Positions 29,300-39,630 of a stretch of DNA of 64,000 nucleotides are shown in pieces. Within the stretch, counting starts at the first letter, position 1. Each line of letters opens with the position of its first letter. The translations under genes were made by a program, and so were the position numbers. A model generated the notes under the pieces. The model saw only the letters and a program-made list of their open reading frames with translations, did not search any database and was not told where the DNA came from. The DNA is taken from contig NZ_CANDNW010000001.1 in the NCBI RefSeq assembly GCF_947387525.1, positions 1 through 64,000 of the forward strand. Direction: 5' to 3'. This DNA comes from Limosilactobacillus viscerum (GTDB lineage: Bacteria > Bacillota > Bacilli > Lactobacillales > Lactobacillaceae).

Positions 29300-30034
29300 T
29301 TAGTCTGCATTTCCCTCTGACTTAGCAATGCTGTCACGCAGGGTGGCCATGTCGACCTCACCCTTCCGGAATGCTTCATCAGCCACTGGAAGGTGTTGTT
29401 CTAACGTATCAAAGACCTGCAAGTCACCTGTCAGCTTAGCCGCATTAAATTCCAACAAGTGACCAGCAAATTCACGGTCATCACTGATAAAGTGGAGGTG
29501 CCAGCCAGCGGCAGTGACACTACCAAAAATTGCCGGTGCATAGTAGCCGATAATTGTCCCTTGCACGTGGTCACACACAAAAGTTGGTTGTCCTTGGGCT
29601 ACTTCCAGCAGGCTTGGGTACGGCTCTTCTTGTTTCGGTGCAATCCGTACCTTTACATGGTTAAATTCGCCCTTTAACCGTAGTGCCGCAAAGACGTTCT
29701 TCAATTCATGCTGTCCAACAAAGTCACCATTTAGCAACGCAAAATTAGCATCGTTAATTGTCAATTTCTGCAAATCAGCTGGCTGGTGAACTGAGGCAAA
29801 CGGCATCTTTGCCTGCATGTTAGTGACGTGGTTCACCTGGCCACTTGAAACGGCCTGGTAAACTTCACCGTCGAGGATAATCACTTCACCATCGAGACCG
29901 TCAAACGTACCAATTCCCGTGGAACCGTGCTTTAACAAGTCCCCCAGGGCAATTGTCCCGGCCATATTACCTGCCATCAGTGATGCTAACGTACCGTGTT
30001 CATATAACGTACTGATACTATCATTTCCTTTCAT
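29300..30034 (-). CDS. alsD: Alpha-acetolactate decarboxylase
   Basis: Converts acetolactate to acetoin. 244 residues; the zinc histidines H179, H181 and H192 appear in GWHLHFISDDREFAGHLLEF. TLASLMAGNMAGTIALGDLLKHG and GTFDGLDGEVIILDG are family motifs. Starts within the stop of alsS (TAATG). With AlsS it diverts pyruvate to neutral acetoin, countering acid stress. Confidence 0.95.
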   Translation of the reverse strand: MKGNDSISTLYEHGTLASLMAGNMAGTIALGDLLKHGSTGIGTFDGLDGEVIILDGEVYQAVSSGQVNHVTNMQAKMPFASVHQPADLQKLTINDANFALLNGDFVGQHELKNVFAALRLKGEFNHVKVRIAPKQEEPYPSLLEVAQGQPTFVCDHVQGTIIGYYAPAIFGSVTAAGWHLHFISDDREFAGHLLEFNAAKLTGDLQVFDTLEQHLPVADEAFRKGEVDMATLRDSIAKSEGNAD

Positions 30035-31713
30035 TAACCTAATTGTGAGTCAATCAAGTTGGCCGCCAGGTCCTTGTTATTGCTGTAGTCAACCGGAACA
30101 TCAACTACCACTGGGCCATCAACATTAAAGGCCTTGTTCATGACCTTATTTAGGTCGGCCGGCTTTTCAACCCGGAGACCAGTGGCACCAAAGCTCTCAG
30201 CGTACTTAACAATGTCACAATCACCGAACTTAACCCCCGCTGCTTGTGGGTACTTCATCTCTTCTTGGAATTTAACCATGTCATAGTGGGCATCATCATT
30301 CCAAACGATTACTACCAGGTTAAGGTGGTGCTGGACAGCGGTCGACAATTCAGAGCCGGAGAAGAGAAAGCCGCCATCCCCACAGATAGCTACTGCCTTC
30401 CGTTCCGGATGAAGCATTGCAGCAACCATTGCCCATGGTAAGCCAACACCTAACGTCTGCATCCCATTACTGATCAGCAGGTGCCGTGGCTGGTAGCAAC
30501 GGAAGTGCCGGGCCATCCAGATGTAATGCGAACCAACATCTAGTGACACAATCATGTCGTCGGTCACGTTCTCCTGAATTGCTTGAACAATAGCCAATGG
30601 ATGACTCTTACCATGACTTTGCGGTGCCTTTTGCTGCTTATCCTTGTCCAGCTTAGCTTTGTACGCTGCCAGTTGGTCCTTCGCAGCTGCTGGGTACTTA
30701 AATCCCTTTAACAGCTGGTCTAGCTGGTTAAGACTGGTTGCAATGTCACCAACCAGCTGCATCACTGGCGTGTAGTGGTTATCAATTTGGGCTGGCTTGG
30801 TATCAAGGTTGACGATCCGCAGTTGGCCTTCTTTATTCCAGTTCCGCGGTTCATATTCAATTGCATCGTAACCCACCGCAATTACAAGGTCACTTTGTTG
30901 GAGCAGCTGGTCACCAACCTGGTTGCGGAATAGGCCAACCCGGCCAAAGTAGGACTGGTCTTCCAGGTCCCGGGAAACAACACCGGCTGCTTGGAAGGTT
31001 TCAACAACCGGGAAGGCATAGTCCCGCAATAAGTTATGAAGTGCCGCAGTAACTTCTTCATTACCACCACGTTGGCCAATTAAGATCACTGGCATCTTAC
31101 TGTGCTTAATCAGGTCAACCAGTTTATCGAGCTCTGCCGGGTCAGCCGGGCCCATCTTTGGTGCTTCATAGATTGGTAATGGTTTTTCATCTACTACCGC
31201 ATCGTCAACGTCTTGTGGCAGGCTGACAAAGGACGCACCCTTTTCAGCGCCCTGGCTAGCTTCAAAAGCATTCGCAATCGTTTCCGAAATATTATTGGGG
31301 TCCTGGATTTCAGCACTGTAACGTGTAATTGGTGCCATGATTTCTGCAGATGGTGTGCTCTGGTGGGTTAAACGGTGCAAATCCTTCCGTTGTACCTGGC
31401 CACCAATTGCCAAGATTGGGTCTCCTTCAGCATTCGCAGTCATGATCCCCGTAGTCAGGTTGCCGACACCGGGACCGGATGTACTAATTGCCACCCCGGT
31501 CTTGCCAGTCAGCCGGGCATATGCTTGCGCCATAAAAACGGCATTTTGTTCGTGACGAGTGACGATTAATTTAGGTGCATCATCACTATCCTTACCATCA
31601 AGAGCTTCAAACAAACGGTCAATCTTCGCTCCAGGAATACCGAATACTAGGTCAACGCCATGTTTGCGAAGACTATCAATAACAATGTCTGCGCCATATA
31701 ATTTTTTTGTCAT
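30034..31713 (-). CDS. alsS: Acetolactate synthase, catabolic type
   Basis: ThDP enzyme condensing two pyruvates. 559 residues, no regulatory subunit gene nearby. The ThDP glutamate is in VTRHEQNAVFMAQAYAR, and the ThDP motif GDGGFLFSGSEL with downstream NDDAHYDM is visible. Absence of the anabolic FAD-site pattern and pairing with alsD support the catabolic acetoin role. GAGG lies 8 nt before the ATG at 31713; an in-frame GTG at 31722 is less likely. Confidence 0.94.
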   Translation of the reverse strand: MTKKLYGADIVIDSLRKHGVDLVFGIPGAKIDRLFEALDGKDSDDAPKLIVTRHEQNAVFMAQAYARLTGKTGVAISTSGPGVGNLTTGIMTANAEGDPILAIGGQVQRKDLHRLTHQSTPSAEIMAPITRYSAEIQDPNNISETIANAFEASQGAEKGASFVSLPQDVDDAVVDEKPLPIYEAPKMGPADPAELDKLVDLIKHSKMPVILIGQRGGNEEVTAALHNLLRDYAFPVVETFQAAGVVSRDLEDQSYFGRVGLFRNQVGDQLLQQSDLVIAVGYDAIEYEPRNWNKEGQLRIVNLDTKPAQIDNHYTPVMQLVGDIATSLNQLDQLLKGFKYPAAAKDQLAAYKAKLDKDKQQKAPQSHGKSHPLAIVQAIQENVTDDMIVSLDVGSHYIWMARHFRCYQPRHLLISNGMQTLGVGLPWAMVAAMLHPERKAVAICGDGGFLFSGSELSTAVQHHLNLVVIVWNDDAHYDMVKFQEEMKYPQAAGVKFGDCDIVKYAESFGATGLRVEKPADLNKVMNKAFNVDGPVVVDVPVDYSNNKDLAANLIDSQLG

Positions 31714-31752
31714 AACGGCCACCTCAATTTCTCTAAATTTGATGTTGGTAAA

Positions 31753-31781
31753 ATTCTAATCTGATTTTAAAAATTTCACAA
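31753..31781 (-). promoter_or_regulatory. alsSD promoter
   Basis: Minus strand TTGTGA (31781-31776), 17-nt spacer, TAGAAT (31758-31753). The region 31775-31864 contains TTCACA three times and an AAGATT/AATCTT dyad, possible regulator sites. Confidence 0.6.
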
Positions 31782-31875
31782 GATTGCCGAATCTTCACAT
31801 GCGCTAATCGTTGATTTATTCAGGAATACTTTTTTAGAAAATTAATCACGCTGTGAATTTCACAAGCAGCAATAC

Positions 31876-32919
31876 TTAATCACGACCGACCTCTGCCTTC
31901 TTTTTTCTTCCCTTGTGAATTGATTTCACACCGAGGATATCGAGGAGGAAGGTGAAAATCGGCACCCCTACAATTAGTCCCCAGGTTCCCCAGAAGTGTT
32001 CACCGACTAACAGGACGATGAAGGTGTAAAAGATTGGCAAGTCAGTCTGACTCGACATAAATTTCGGGTTAAGGACATAAGCTTCAATCATGTGAATTAC
32101 AATGACCATCACGATAATATAAATCACATCGCGCAGGCCACCAACCGAATACGCAACCAGACTCAGGGGGATCGTTGAAATGATGACCCCTGCAACCGGT
32201 ACTAGGCTAAAGACAAAAACAACCAGTGACAGTGCAAAAATCTGGGGCATCTTCATGATCGCCAAGCAGATAGTGGTAATGACAGTATTGCAAATGGCAA
32301 TGAAAAATTGCGCTTCCAAAACCACCCCGAAAGTGTTAGTAAATTTTTTGCCAAAGTAAGCAATATCCTGAAAGAACCAGCTAAATTTGCTGTCCAAAAA
32401 CAAGCGGGAAAAGCTTTCAGTTTGGTTAAGCTCCAGGGTATAGAAGAAACTCAAAATCAATGACATTACAAACGTGACGGCTAGTGCACCGACACTAGTA
32501 ATGGTGCTTACCGCCAGCGTAAGGCCATGTTTAACCTGCCCCATGATCGTTGCCATGCTAATGTATCGATTGATGTAGTGGAAAAAGGCCGTTGCATCAT
32601 TAGAACTGTAAAATTTCAAAACGGAGTTAACCATCCTGATAATCTGACGGACGAGCACGGGGAGGTACTGGGTAATGCCAAGATAGAGGAGCCAGAGCAG
32701 GAGGGCGTAGGTAATAATGACAATAATCCCCGGCGACAGCTTAGGTATCCAGCGGCGGACTAGGTGGACCCAGTTAACCACAATGTAAGTCAAGATAAAG
32801 GTCAGCAAGATCATATTCATCATCGACCGCATCATCCACAGCAAAAAAATAATGATTTCTAACACAACAAAACGCCGTAATTCAACATTTTTTATAAAGC
32901 GATGCCAAGCATCAACCAT
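31876..32919 (-). CDS. AI-2E family transporter-like membrane protein
   Basis: 347 residues of the PF01594 family (TqsA/PerM/YdbI type). Seven to eight membrane segments; family features include the long hydrophilic stretch around 95-150 and the C-terminal SLVPVAGVIISTIPLSLVAY ... EHFWGTWGLIVGVPIFTFLLDI. Members export small molecules or sodium; substrate is not deducible here. AAAGGG precedes the ATG. Divergent from cfa and monocistronic. Confidence 0.85.
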   Translation of the reverse strand: MVDAWHRFIKNVELRRFVVLEIIIFLLWMMRSMMNMILLTFILTYIVVNWVHLVRRWIPKLSPGIIVIITYALLLWLLYLGITQYLPVLVRQIIRMVNSVLKFYSSNDATAFFHYINRYISMATIMGQVKHGLTLAVSTITSVGALAVTFVMSLILSFFYTLELNQTESFSRLFLDSKFSWFFQDIAYFGKKFTNTFGVVLEAQFFIAICNTVITTICLAIMKMPQIFALSLVVFVFSLVPVAGVIISTIPLSLVAYSVGGLRDVIYIIVMVIVIHMIEAYVLNPKFMSSQTDLPIFYTFIVLLVGEHFWGTWGLIVGVPIFTFLLDILGVKSIHKGRKKKAEVGRD

Positions 32920-33071
32920 ATCATCATCCCTTTTTAGAGTTACTAATGTCAGTTTACCTTAATTTACCTAAGATATTATTATTAATTTGTCTGATTTAAG
33001 CTTCTTTTTCTTAATTCAATTGATGGGGTGTTATAATAATTCTATTACTTTAGAAAGAAGGATACGTTGAA

Positions 33072-34247
33072 ATGTTAGAAAAGACGTTCTACAAGCCACT
33101 GCTAAGCCACTCTTTTACTATTCCCGTTAAGGTTGTGTACTGGGATGGAAAGAGTGCCGTATACGGTAATGGCGAGCCCCAAGTAACCATCATCTTTAAG
33201 GAAAAGATTCCGATTCGTGATGTTACCAAGAACGCCTCTATCGCCCTTGGTGAAGCATACATGGATGGCAAAATTGAAATTAAGGGCAGCATCCAAAAGC
33301 TGATCGAATCAGCCTACGAAAGTGCTGATAGTTTCATGCGGAGCTCCAAGTTCCGTAAGTTTTTGCCAAAGCAAGGCCACTCCGAAAAGGAAAGCCAATC
33401 TGACGTCCAAAGTCACTATGATGTTGGTAACGACTTCTACAAGTTATGGCTTGATGACACAATGACTTACTCCTGTGCTTACTTCACTGATGACAACTGG
33501 GATGACTTAACTAAGGCCCAAGAAGACAAGGTTCACCACATCTTGCAAAAGCTGGATCCAAAGCCAGGCAAGACCTTACTAGACATTGGTTGTGGTTGGG
33601 GAACCCTAATGCTGACTGCTGCCAAGGAATACAAGCTCAAGGTTACCGGTGTTACCCTGAGTGAAGAACAATACCGGTTCGTCAGCCAACGGATTAAGGA
33701 TGACGGCTTAGAAGATGTAGCTGAGGTTAAGCTGGTTGACTACCGTGAACTCGGCGATCAAACTTGGGACTACATCACCTCTGTTGGGATGTTCGAACAC
33801 GTTGGTAAGGAAAACCTCGGCCTGTACTTCAAGGACGTTAACCGTTACCTGAAGAACAACGGGGTTGCCCTTATCCACGGTATCACCCGTCAACAAGGTG
33901 GCGCCTTCAATGGTTGGATCAACAAGTACATTTTCCCAGGTGGCTACATTCCTGGGCTGGAAGAAATGATCGGTCATATTGAAGAAAACCACATGCAGAT
34001 TGCGGACATGGAAATGCTCCGTCGTCACTACCAACACACCCTGGAAATTTGGGATGCCAACTTTAACAACAAGCGGAACCAAATCCAGGATATGATGGGT
34101 GAACGGTTCACCCGGATGTGGGACCTGTACTTGCAAGCATGTGCCGCATCATTTGAATCTGGTAACATTGATGTTATCCAATACCTGATCACCAAGGGTC
34201 CTTCAGGTGAAAACCTACCAATGACTCGGAACTACATGCTCAAGTAA
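33072..34247 (+). CDS. cfa: Cyclopropane-fatty-acyl-phospholipid synthase
   Basis: SAM-dependent methylene transfer to unsaturated membrane lipids, making lactobacillic acid in lactobacilli. 391 residues: N-terminal lipid-binding part, [24 protein letters not shown] with the active-site region (C134), and SAM motif [11 protein letters not shown] at 169-179. Translation starts at 33072 behind AGAAGG. A weak -10 TATAAT lies at 33032-33037. Ends at a terminator shared with the facing gene. Confidence 0.95.
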   Translation: MLEKTFYKPLLSHSFTIPVKVVYWDGKSAVYGNGEPQVTIIFKEKIPIRDVTKNASIALGEAYMDGKIEIKGSIQKLIESAYESADSFMRSSKFRKFLPKQGHSEKESQSDVQSHYDVGNDFYKLWLDDTMTYSCAYFTDDNWDDLTKAQEDKVHHILQKLDPKPGKTLLDIGCGWGTLMLTAAKEYKLKVTGVTLSEEQYRFVSQRIKDDGLEDVAEVKLVDYRELGDQTWDYITSVGMFEHVGKENLGLYFKDVNRYLKNNGVALIHGITRQQGGAFNGWINKYIFPGGYIPGLEEMIGHIEENHMQIADMEMLRRHYQHTLEIWDANFNNKRNQIQDMMGERFTRMWDLYLQACAASFESGNIDVIQYLITKGPSGENLPMTRNYMLK

Positions 34248-34309
34248 TTAAAAAGGAAGCTAACACAAAGAGGAATTTCCTTTCCACCGCGGTTAGTCCT
34301 TAAAGAAAA

Positions 34310-34361
34310 AACAAGAGACTGAGAAGAAAAACAAGCCTTTTTCTTCCCAGTCTCTTTATTT
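34310..34361. terminator. Bidirectional terminator between cfa and the dehydrogenase gene
   Basis: AGAGACTGAGAAGAAAAA and TTTTTCTTCCCAGTCTCT pair in a long stem with A and T runs at both ends. Confidence 0.85.
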
Positions 34362-34381
34362 ATCAGAAGGTCCTAATTCTA

Positions 34382-35326
34382 TTATTCTGCATCAAGCTTT
34401 TTAACCGTGTCATCAAAACGGGTCTTGATGTAGTTAGCAGATTCTGCAAGTTTCTTCTTTTCATCATCAGTGAGGTTAAGTTGAAGTTGCTTTACGACCC
34501 CGCCCTTTCCTAGGATTGCTGGGTAGCCGCAGTAAGTGCCGTATTCTTCACGGAAGTTAGAACATGGCAGTTCAATATTAGCATCATTAAGAATCGCCGT
34601 TACCAGGCGGAGGGCTGCCGCCGCAATTCCAAAGTTAGTGTAAAGCTTACCATGGAAAACAGTGTAGCCACCGGCCTTCGTTGCTTCAGCTAGTGAATCC
34701 AGGTTCAGGTCATCATTAACCGCTGCAAGGTCAGTAATGTTTTGACCGAGGACACGAACTTGGGACCAAGCTGCAAATTGAGAATTCCCGTGTTCACCCA
34801 GTGCATAACCAGTAACGGAACGAGGATCAACGTCCAGCGCCTGACCAACTGCCTTCCGCAGGCGGGCAGTATCAAGTAAGGTACCAGTACCAATCACCTG
34901 GTTCTTTGGCAGGCCAGTGTACTTTTGGAACAGTGCCGCAATTACATCACAGGGGTTACTAATTGAAACGAGGACACCGTTAAAGCCAACTTCCTTTAGC
35001 TTGGTACCGACTTCCTTAGCAGCCGTACTGTTAACATTCAGTTCAACAAAACGGTCATGCTTAGCATTATCCTTTTGGACCCCAATATTACCAACCGCAA
35101 TTACAACTACATCTGCGTCCTTCAATGCGTTGTAATCGTTGCGGACAACCTTAGTATAGGTAGGCAGGTTTGCTTCTGCATCTTCAAAATCAGTCGCATT
35201 TGCGTTTAATTTCTTTTCATTTGTATCAATCAGGACCAGTTCATCCACTGTCCCAGTCACCAGGAGGTTATTCGCCAGTGTTTCACCAACGTGTCCTTGA
35301 CCAACTACACCTACTTTTCGAGTCAT
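34382..35326 (-). CDS. L-2-hydroxyacid dehydrogenase (L-2-hydroxyisocaproate/lactate dehydrogenase family)
   Basis: 314 residues, NAD-dependent. The Rossmann loop is VGQGHVGETLANNL, catalytic histidine is in GEHGNSQFAAWS, and DTARL carries the aspartate/arginine pair. The substrate loop GNIGVQKDNAKHDRFVELN and ISNPCDVIAALFQ, GTGTLLDTARL resemble L-HicDH of Weissella confusa more than classical Ldh, whose loop is GANQKPGETR-like. The natural substrate could be branched 2-oxo acids or pyruvate. Own promoter and terminator. Confidence 0.88.
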   Translation of the reverse strand: MTRKVGVVGQGHVGETLANNLLVTGTVDELVLIDTNEKKLNANATDFEDAEANLPTYTKVVRNDYNALKDADVVVIAVGNIGVQKDNAKHDRFVELNVNSTAAKEVGTKLKEVGFNGVLVSISNPCDVIAALFQKYTGLPKNQVIGTGTLLDTARLRKAVGQALDVDPRSVTGYALGEHGNSQFAAWSQVRVLGQNITDLAAVNDDLNLDSLAEATKAGGYTVFHGKLYTNFGIAAAALRLVTAILNDANIELPCSNFREEYGTYCGYPAILGKGGVVKQLQLNLTDDEKKKLAESANYIKTRFDDTVKKLDAE

Positions 35327-35381
35327 ACTAATCGCTTCTTTCTTAATCTTTCTCTCATAGTTCTAATTAAATCTTAATGAT

Positions 35382-35410
35382 ACTTTAGTTGTAATTTTTT
35401 AAAATGTCAA
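35382..35410 (-). promoter_or_regulatory. Promoter of the 2-hydroxyacid dehydrogenase gene
   Basis: Minus strand TTGACA (35410-35405), 17-nt spacer, TAAAGT (35387-35382). Confidence 0.65.
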
Positions 35411-35429
35411 CTGTTATTTTAAATAATAT

Positions 35430-35475
35430 AAAAAGGTCGTGACAAAACTCAGCTCAGTTCCGTCACGACCTTTTT
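35430..35475 (-). terminator. Terminator of pyrDFE
   Basis: AAAAAGGTCGTGAC and GTCACGACCTTTTT pair; the inner arm is the TGACAAAAC of the dispersed repeat family. Confidence 0.85.
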
Positions 35476-35484
35476 GTATTAGTT

Positions 35485-35519
35485 GTGAATATTACAGGGA
35501 TACCGCGTATCACAGCTCC
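35485..35519 (-). repeat. Reduced copy C of the dispersed 3'-UTR repeat
   Basis: GAATATTACAGGGATACCGC and CACAGCTCC match the internal and right-end segments of copies A and B, with the middle 100 nt missing. It starts right after the pyrE stop and leads into the terminator at 35430-35475. Confidence 0.6.
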
Positions 35520-36163
35520 TTAATCTTTACCATGTTTTGCACTCCAGGCAGCGGGATCTTGCCGCCACTCATGAAGCGATTCGAGGTGGTCCTCACTGAT
35601 CAAACCGTTGTCCTTAGCGGCATTAACCAAGGTTGAATAATTCGTTACCGAATAATATTCCAGCCCCTTAGCAGCAAAGTTCTCAGTTGCAGCAGGAAGT
35701 TGGTAAGTAAAGACTGAAACGACACCAACAACTTCAGCACCAGCCTTGTTAACCGCGTCAACCGCGTTTAATACACTGCCACCGGTAGAAATCAGGTCGT
35801 CAATTACCACTACCTTTTGCCCTGCTTTCAGGACACCCTCAATCTGCTTACCACGGCCATGGTCCTTTGGCTTCGACCGGACATAGACCAGCGGTTTGCC
35901 TAATTCTTCAGCCACCCATGCTGCATGGGGGATCCCCGCCGTAGCGGTTCCCGCAATTACTGCTGTTTCAGGGAAGTGACTTTTAATTAACTCAGCCATC
36001 CCCTTAAAAATTGCCTGCCGAACTGCTGGATAAGAAATCGTCAGCCGGTTGTCAGTATAAATTGGTGAATGCAATCCGCTTGCCCAGGTATAAGGCTTAT
36101 CTGGGCTCAGTGTTACTGCATGAATTTCTAGAAGATCCTTTGCAACCGTTTCTGCATAACTCA

Positions 36164-36164
<1 letters not shown>
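35520..36164 (-). CDS. pyrE: Orotate phosphoribosyltransferase
   Basis: Adds ribose phosphate from PRPP to orotate. 214 residues; PRPP motif VVVIDDLISTGGSVLNAVDAV, plus PYTWASGLHSPIYTDNR at the orotate site. Overlaps pyrF by one base (TAATG). Confidence 0.97.
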
Positions 36165-37889
<1,725 letters not shown>

Positions 37890-38150
37890 TGCCTTTTCTC
37901 TTCTCTTAAAATGCCAAACACCGTACCGTTTTGCTCTCACAGGAGTCAATTAAATGGTTTTCGTATTTAACAAAATACCCTTGATCACATTGATGGTCCC
38001 ACACACGGATCTTAGGTCCACTACTGCCAGCTGGAGAAATTCTGTAAAATAAAAGCCGTCTCAGCAGTGGACTAAGAAGGCCGTCTTTGGTAACGCACAA
38101 TAAAAATCCTTCTTAGCCTCACTGGACTAGTTTAAAGGTAAATTTGTTAT
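37890..38150 (-). promoter_or_regulatory. pyrDFE leader with two PyrR-binding elements
   Basis: PyrR-type loop AGTCCAGTGAGGCT at 38128-38115 and a second, TCCTGTGAG, at about 37954-37940, both on the minus strand (family core UCCNGNGAG). The first element's 3' part (38124-38108) can pair with 38080-38065, which can instead pair with 38026-38016. High UMP should favour PyrR binding and termination at 37845-37889. Confidence 0.7.
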
Positions 38151-38155
38151 TAATG

Positions 38156-38184
38156 ATAATAAGCACTCAGTGGCTAAAAGTCAA
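38156..38184 (-). promoter_or_regulatory. pyrDFE promoter
   Basis: Minus strand TTGACT (38184-38179), 17-nt spacer, TATTAT (38161-38156); leader to pyrD is about 330 nt. Confidence 0.7.
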
Positions 38185-38205
38185 TATTAATTTAGTAGCG
38201 GCAAA

Positions 38206-38248
38206 TAAAAAAACGGCCCAGCAGCCAACCACACCAGCGCTGAGCCAA
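38206..38248 (-). terminator. Terminator of azlCD
   Basis: Minus strand GGCTCAGC and GCTGGGCC pair, with a T run after; it starts 5 nt after the azlD stop. Confidence 0.75.
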
Positions 38249-38252
38249 TTTC

Positions 38253-38645
38253 TTAAATTACCATACTTAATACCCAGACGGAGATCAACCCACCAATTAC
38301 TGAGATTGACATTGACCGGGTGAAGTAAGCAATTACCATTACAATGATTGCCGCAAAAATTTGTTCTACGTGACCGAATGGCACGAAGCGGTATCCGGCC
38401 GTTGTAATGAAGATATTTTTAATTACCAATGCCGTGAATAAGCTCACCGGCACATACTTCATCCATTCATTGAACCACTCGGGAATTTTCCGCGTTGAGA
38501 AGAAAAGAATCGGAAAGTACCGGGGAATGAACGCCGCAAATGCCGCAAAAATAATTACTACGACATGATATAAAATTTTATGTCCACCAGTATTCGCTAA
38601 TAAAACCGGTATGTTAGAAAATAGCTGTTCCATTGTTGTCCCCAC
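38253..38645 (-). CDS. azlD: Branched-chain amino-acid exporter small subunit (AzlD family)
   Basis: 130 residues with four membrane segments and the AzlD pattern FIPRYFPILFFSTRKIPEWFNEWMKYVP. Partner of AzlC in exporting branched-chain amino acids (BrnFE type). A GTG at 38645 overlapping the azlC stop (TAGTG) or an ATG at 38633 behind GGGGA could be the start. Confidence 0.85.
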   Translation of the reverse strand: MGTTMEQLFSNIPVLLANTGGHKILYHVVVIIFAAFAAFIPRYFPILFFSTRKIPEWFNEWMKYVPVSLFTALVIKNIFITTAGYRFVPFGHVEQIFAAIIVMVIAYFTRSMSISVIGGLISVWVLSMVI

Positions 38646-39499
38646 TATTTATCCTTTGACTGACGTTTGTCTGCCATTAGCTGCTTCTTTGCTGCTTTCA
38701 GCTCACTATGTTTCTGCTGGTCTTCAACCGTTGTCCGGGTAATCTTCGGTCGGATCACCTTCGTCAAGAACCAGTTTTCTTCTGGCTTCTTGCTGCGCTG
38801 ACGAACGGTATTTTCGATTAAGAAACCAACAAACGATGCTACTAGGGTGGCGAGTACAACCCCAATAATGCTACTAGTGAGCACCATAAACCAAACGGCC
38901 AGGACCGCTGATAAAATACTAATCAGCAGCGTCAGGTGGTTCTGAACCTGCATTACAATCATGTACAGGAAGAGGGCCGTTAGTGCAAAATCAACCACTT
39001 CCAGGTTGATTGAAATCGTACTACCAATTAACCCACCGACCATGTTGGCCACCGACCAAGAAATCAACGAGTAGTGTTCAACTAACAACGCATCTTTTGG
39101 CGACCACTTTTTATCGGTTGCGAACTTTAGATAATTAATCGCATAGTTTTCATCGTTCATTGAAACTGCAAAGAGCCAGATAAAGTGTTGCGATTCACTC
39201 TTGATATATTTAGACAGGCTGGACCCTAGCAGGGCATACCGTAACTCCAGGAAAAACAGAGTTACAAAAATTGATGATAGGGGCGCGTTGATTGTTAACA
39301 GCGATGCCAAAATGAACTGGGCACCACCAGAAAAGACAACCACCGACACAATCAGGGTCATAATAAAATTAAACCCCGCCGCATGTAATAAAATCCCACA
39401 AGCCAACCCAATCGGAATATAGCTTAAGCATAGTGGCATGGCTATCCCAAGGACTTCCAGCCACCGTGCTTTCTCTGGATTTATTTGCGCTTTTGCCAC
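38645..39499 (-). CDS. azlC: Branched-chain amino-acid exporter large subunit (AzlC family)
   Basis: 284 residues. AzlC core of about 230 residues: ALPLCLSYIPIGLACGILL-type segment, FSGGAQFILASLL and RYALLGSSLSKYIK. It then carries about 50 extra charged residues (KKPEENWFLTK ... KKQLMADKRQSKDK) predicted cytoplasmic. The GTG at 39499 has GGAGG at 7 nt; a TTG at 39523 is upstream of that site. Substrate inferred from the family. Confidence 0.85.
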   Translation of the reverse strand: MAKAQINPEKARWLEVLGIAMPLCLSYIPIGLACGILLHAAGFNFIMTLIVSVVVFSGGAQFILASLLTINAPLSSIFVTLFFLELRYALLGSSLSKYIKSESQHFIWLFAVSMNDENYAINYLKFATDKKWSPKDALLVEHYSLISWSVANMVGGLIGSTISINLEVVDFALTALFLYMIVMQVQNHLTLLISILSAVLAVWFMVLTSSIIGVVLATLVASFVGFLIENTVRQRSKKPEENWFLTKVIRPKITRTTVEDQQKHSELKAAKKQLMADKRQSKDK

Positions 39500-39587
39500 A
39501 GAATTTCCTCCAATGTTTGTCAACTAATTAACAATTTAAGACACACAATGCTCTTTAAGTTTATCATAGAATATTTTAACTGAATAT

Positions 39588-39627
39588 AAAAGGGTAGAAA
39601 ATTTCCCAGGAAATTTTCTACCCTTTT
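39588..39627. terminator. Bidirectional terminator after the histidine kinase gene
   Basis: AAAAGGGTAGAAAATTTCC and its complement form a near-perfect hairpin 4 nt after the kinase stop. Its centre 39601-39614 reads ATTTCCCAGGAAAT, one base off the Noc-binding consensus. Confidence 0.85.
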
Positions 39628-39630
39628 GCT

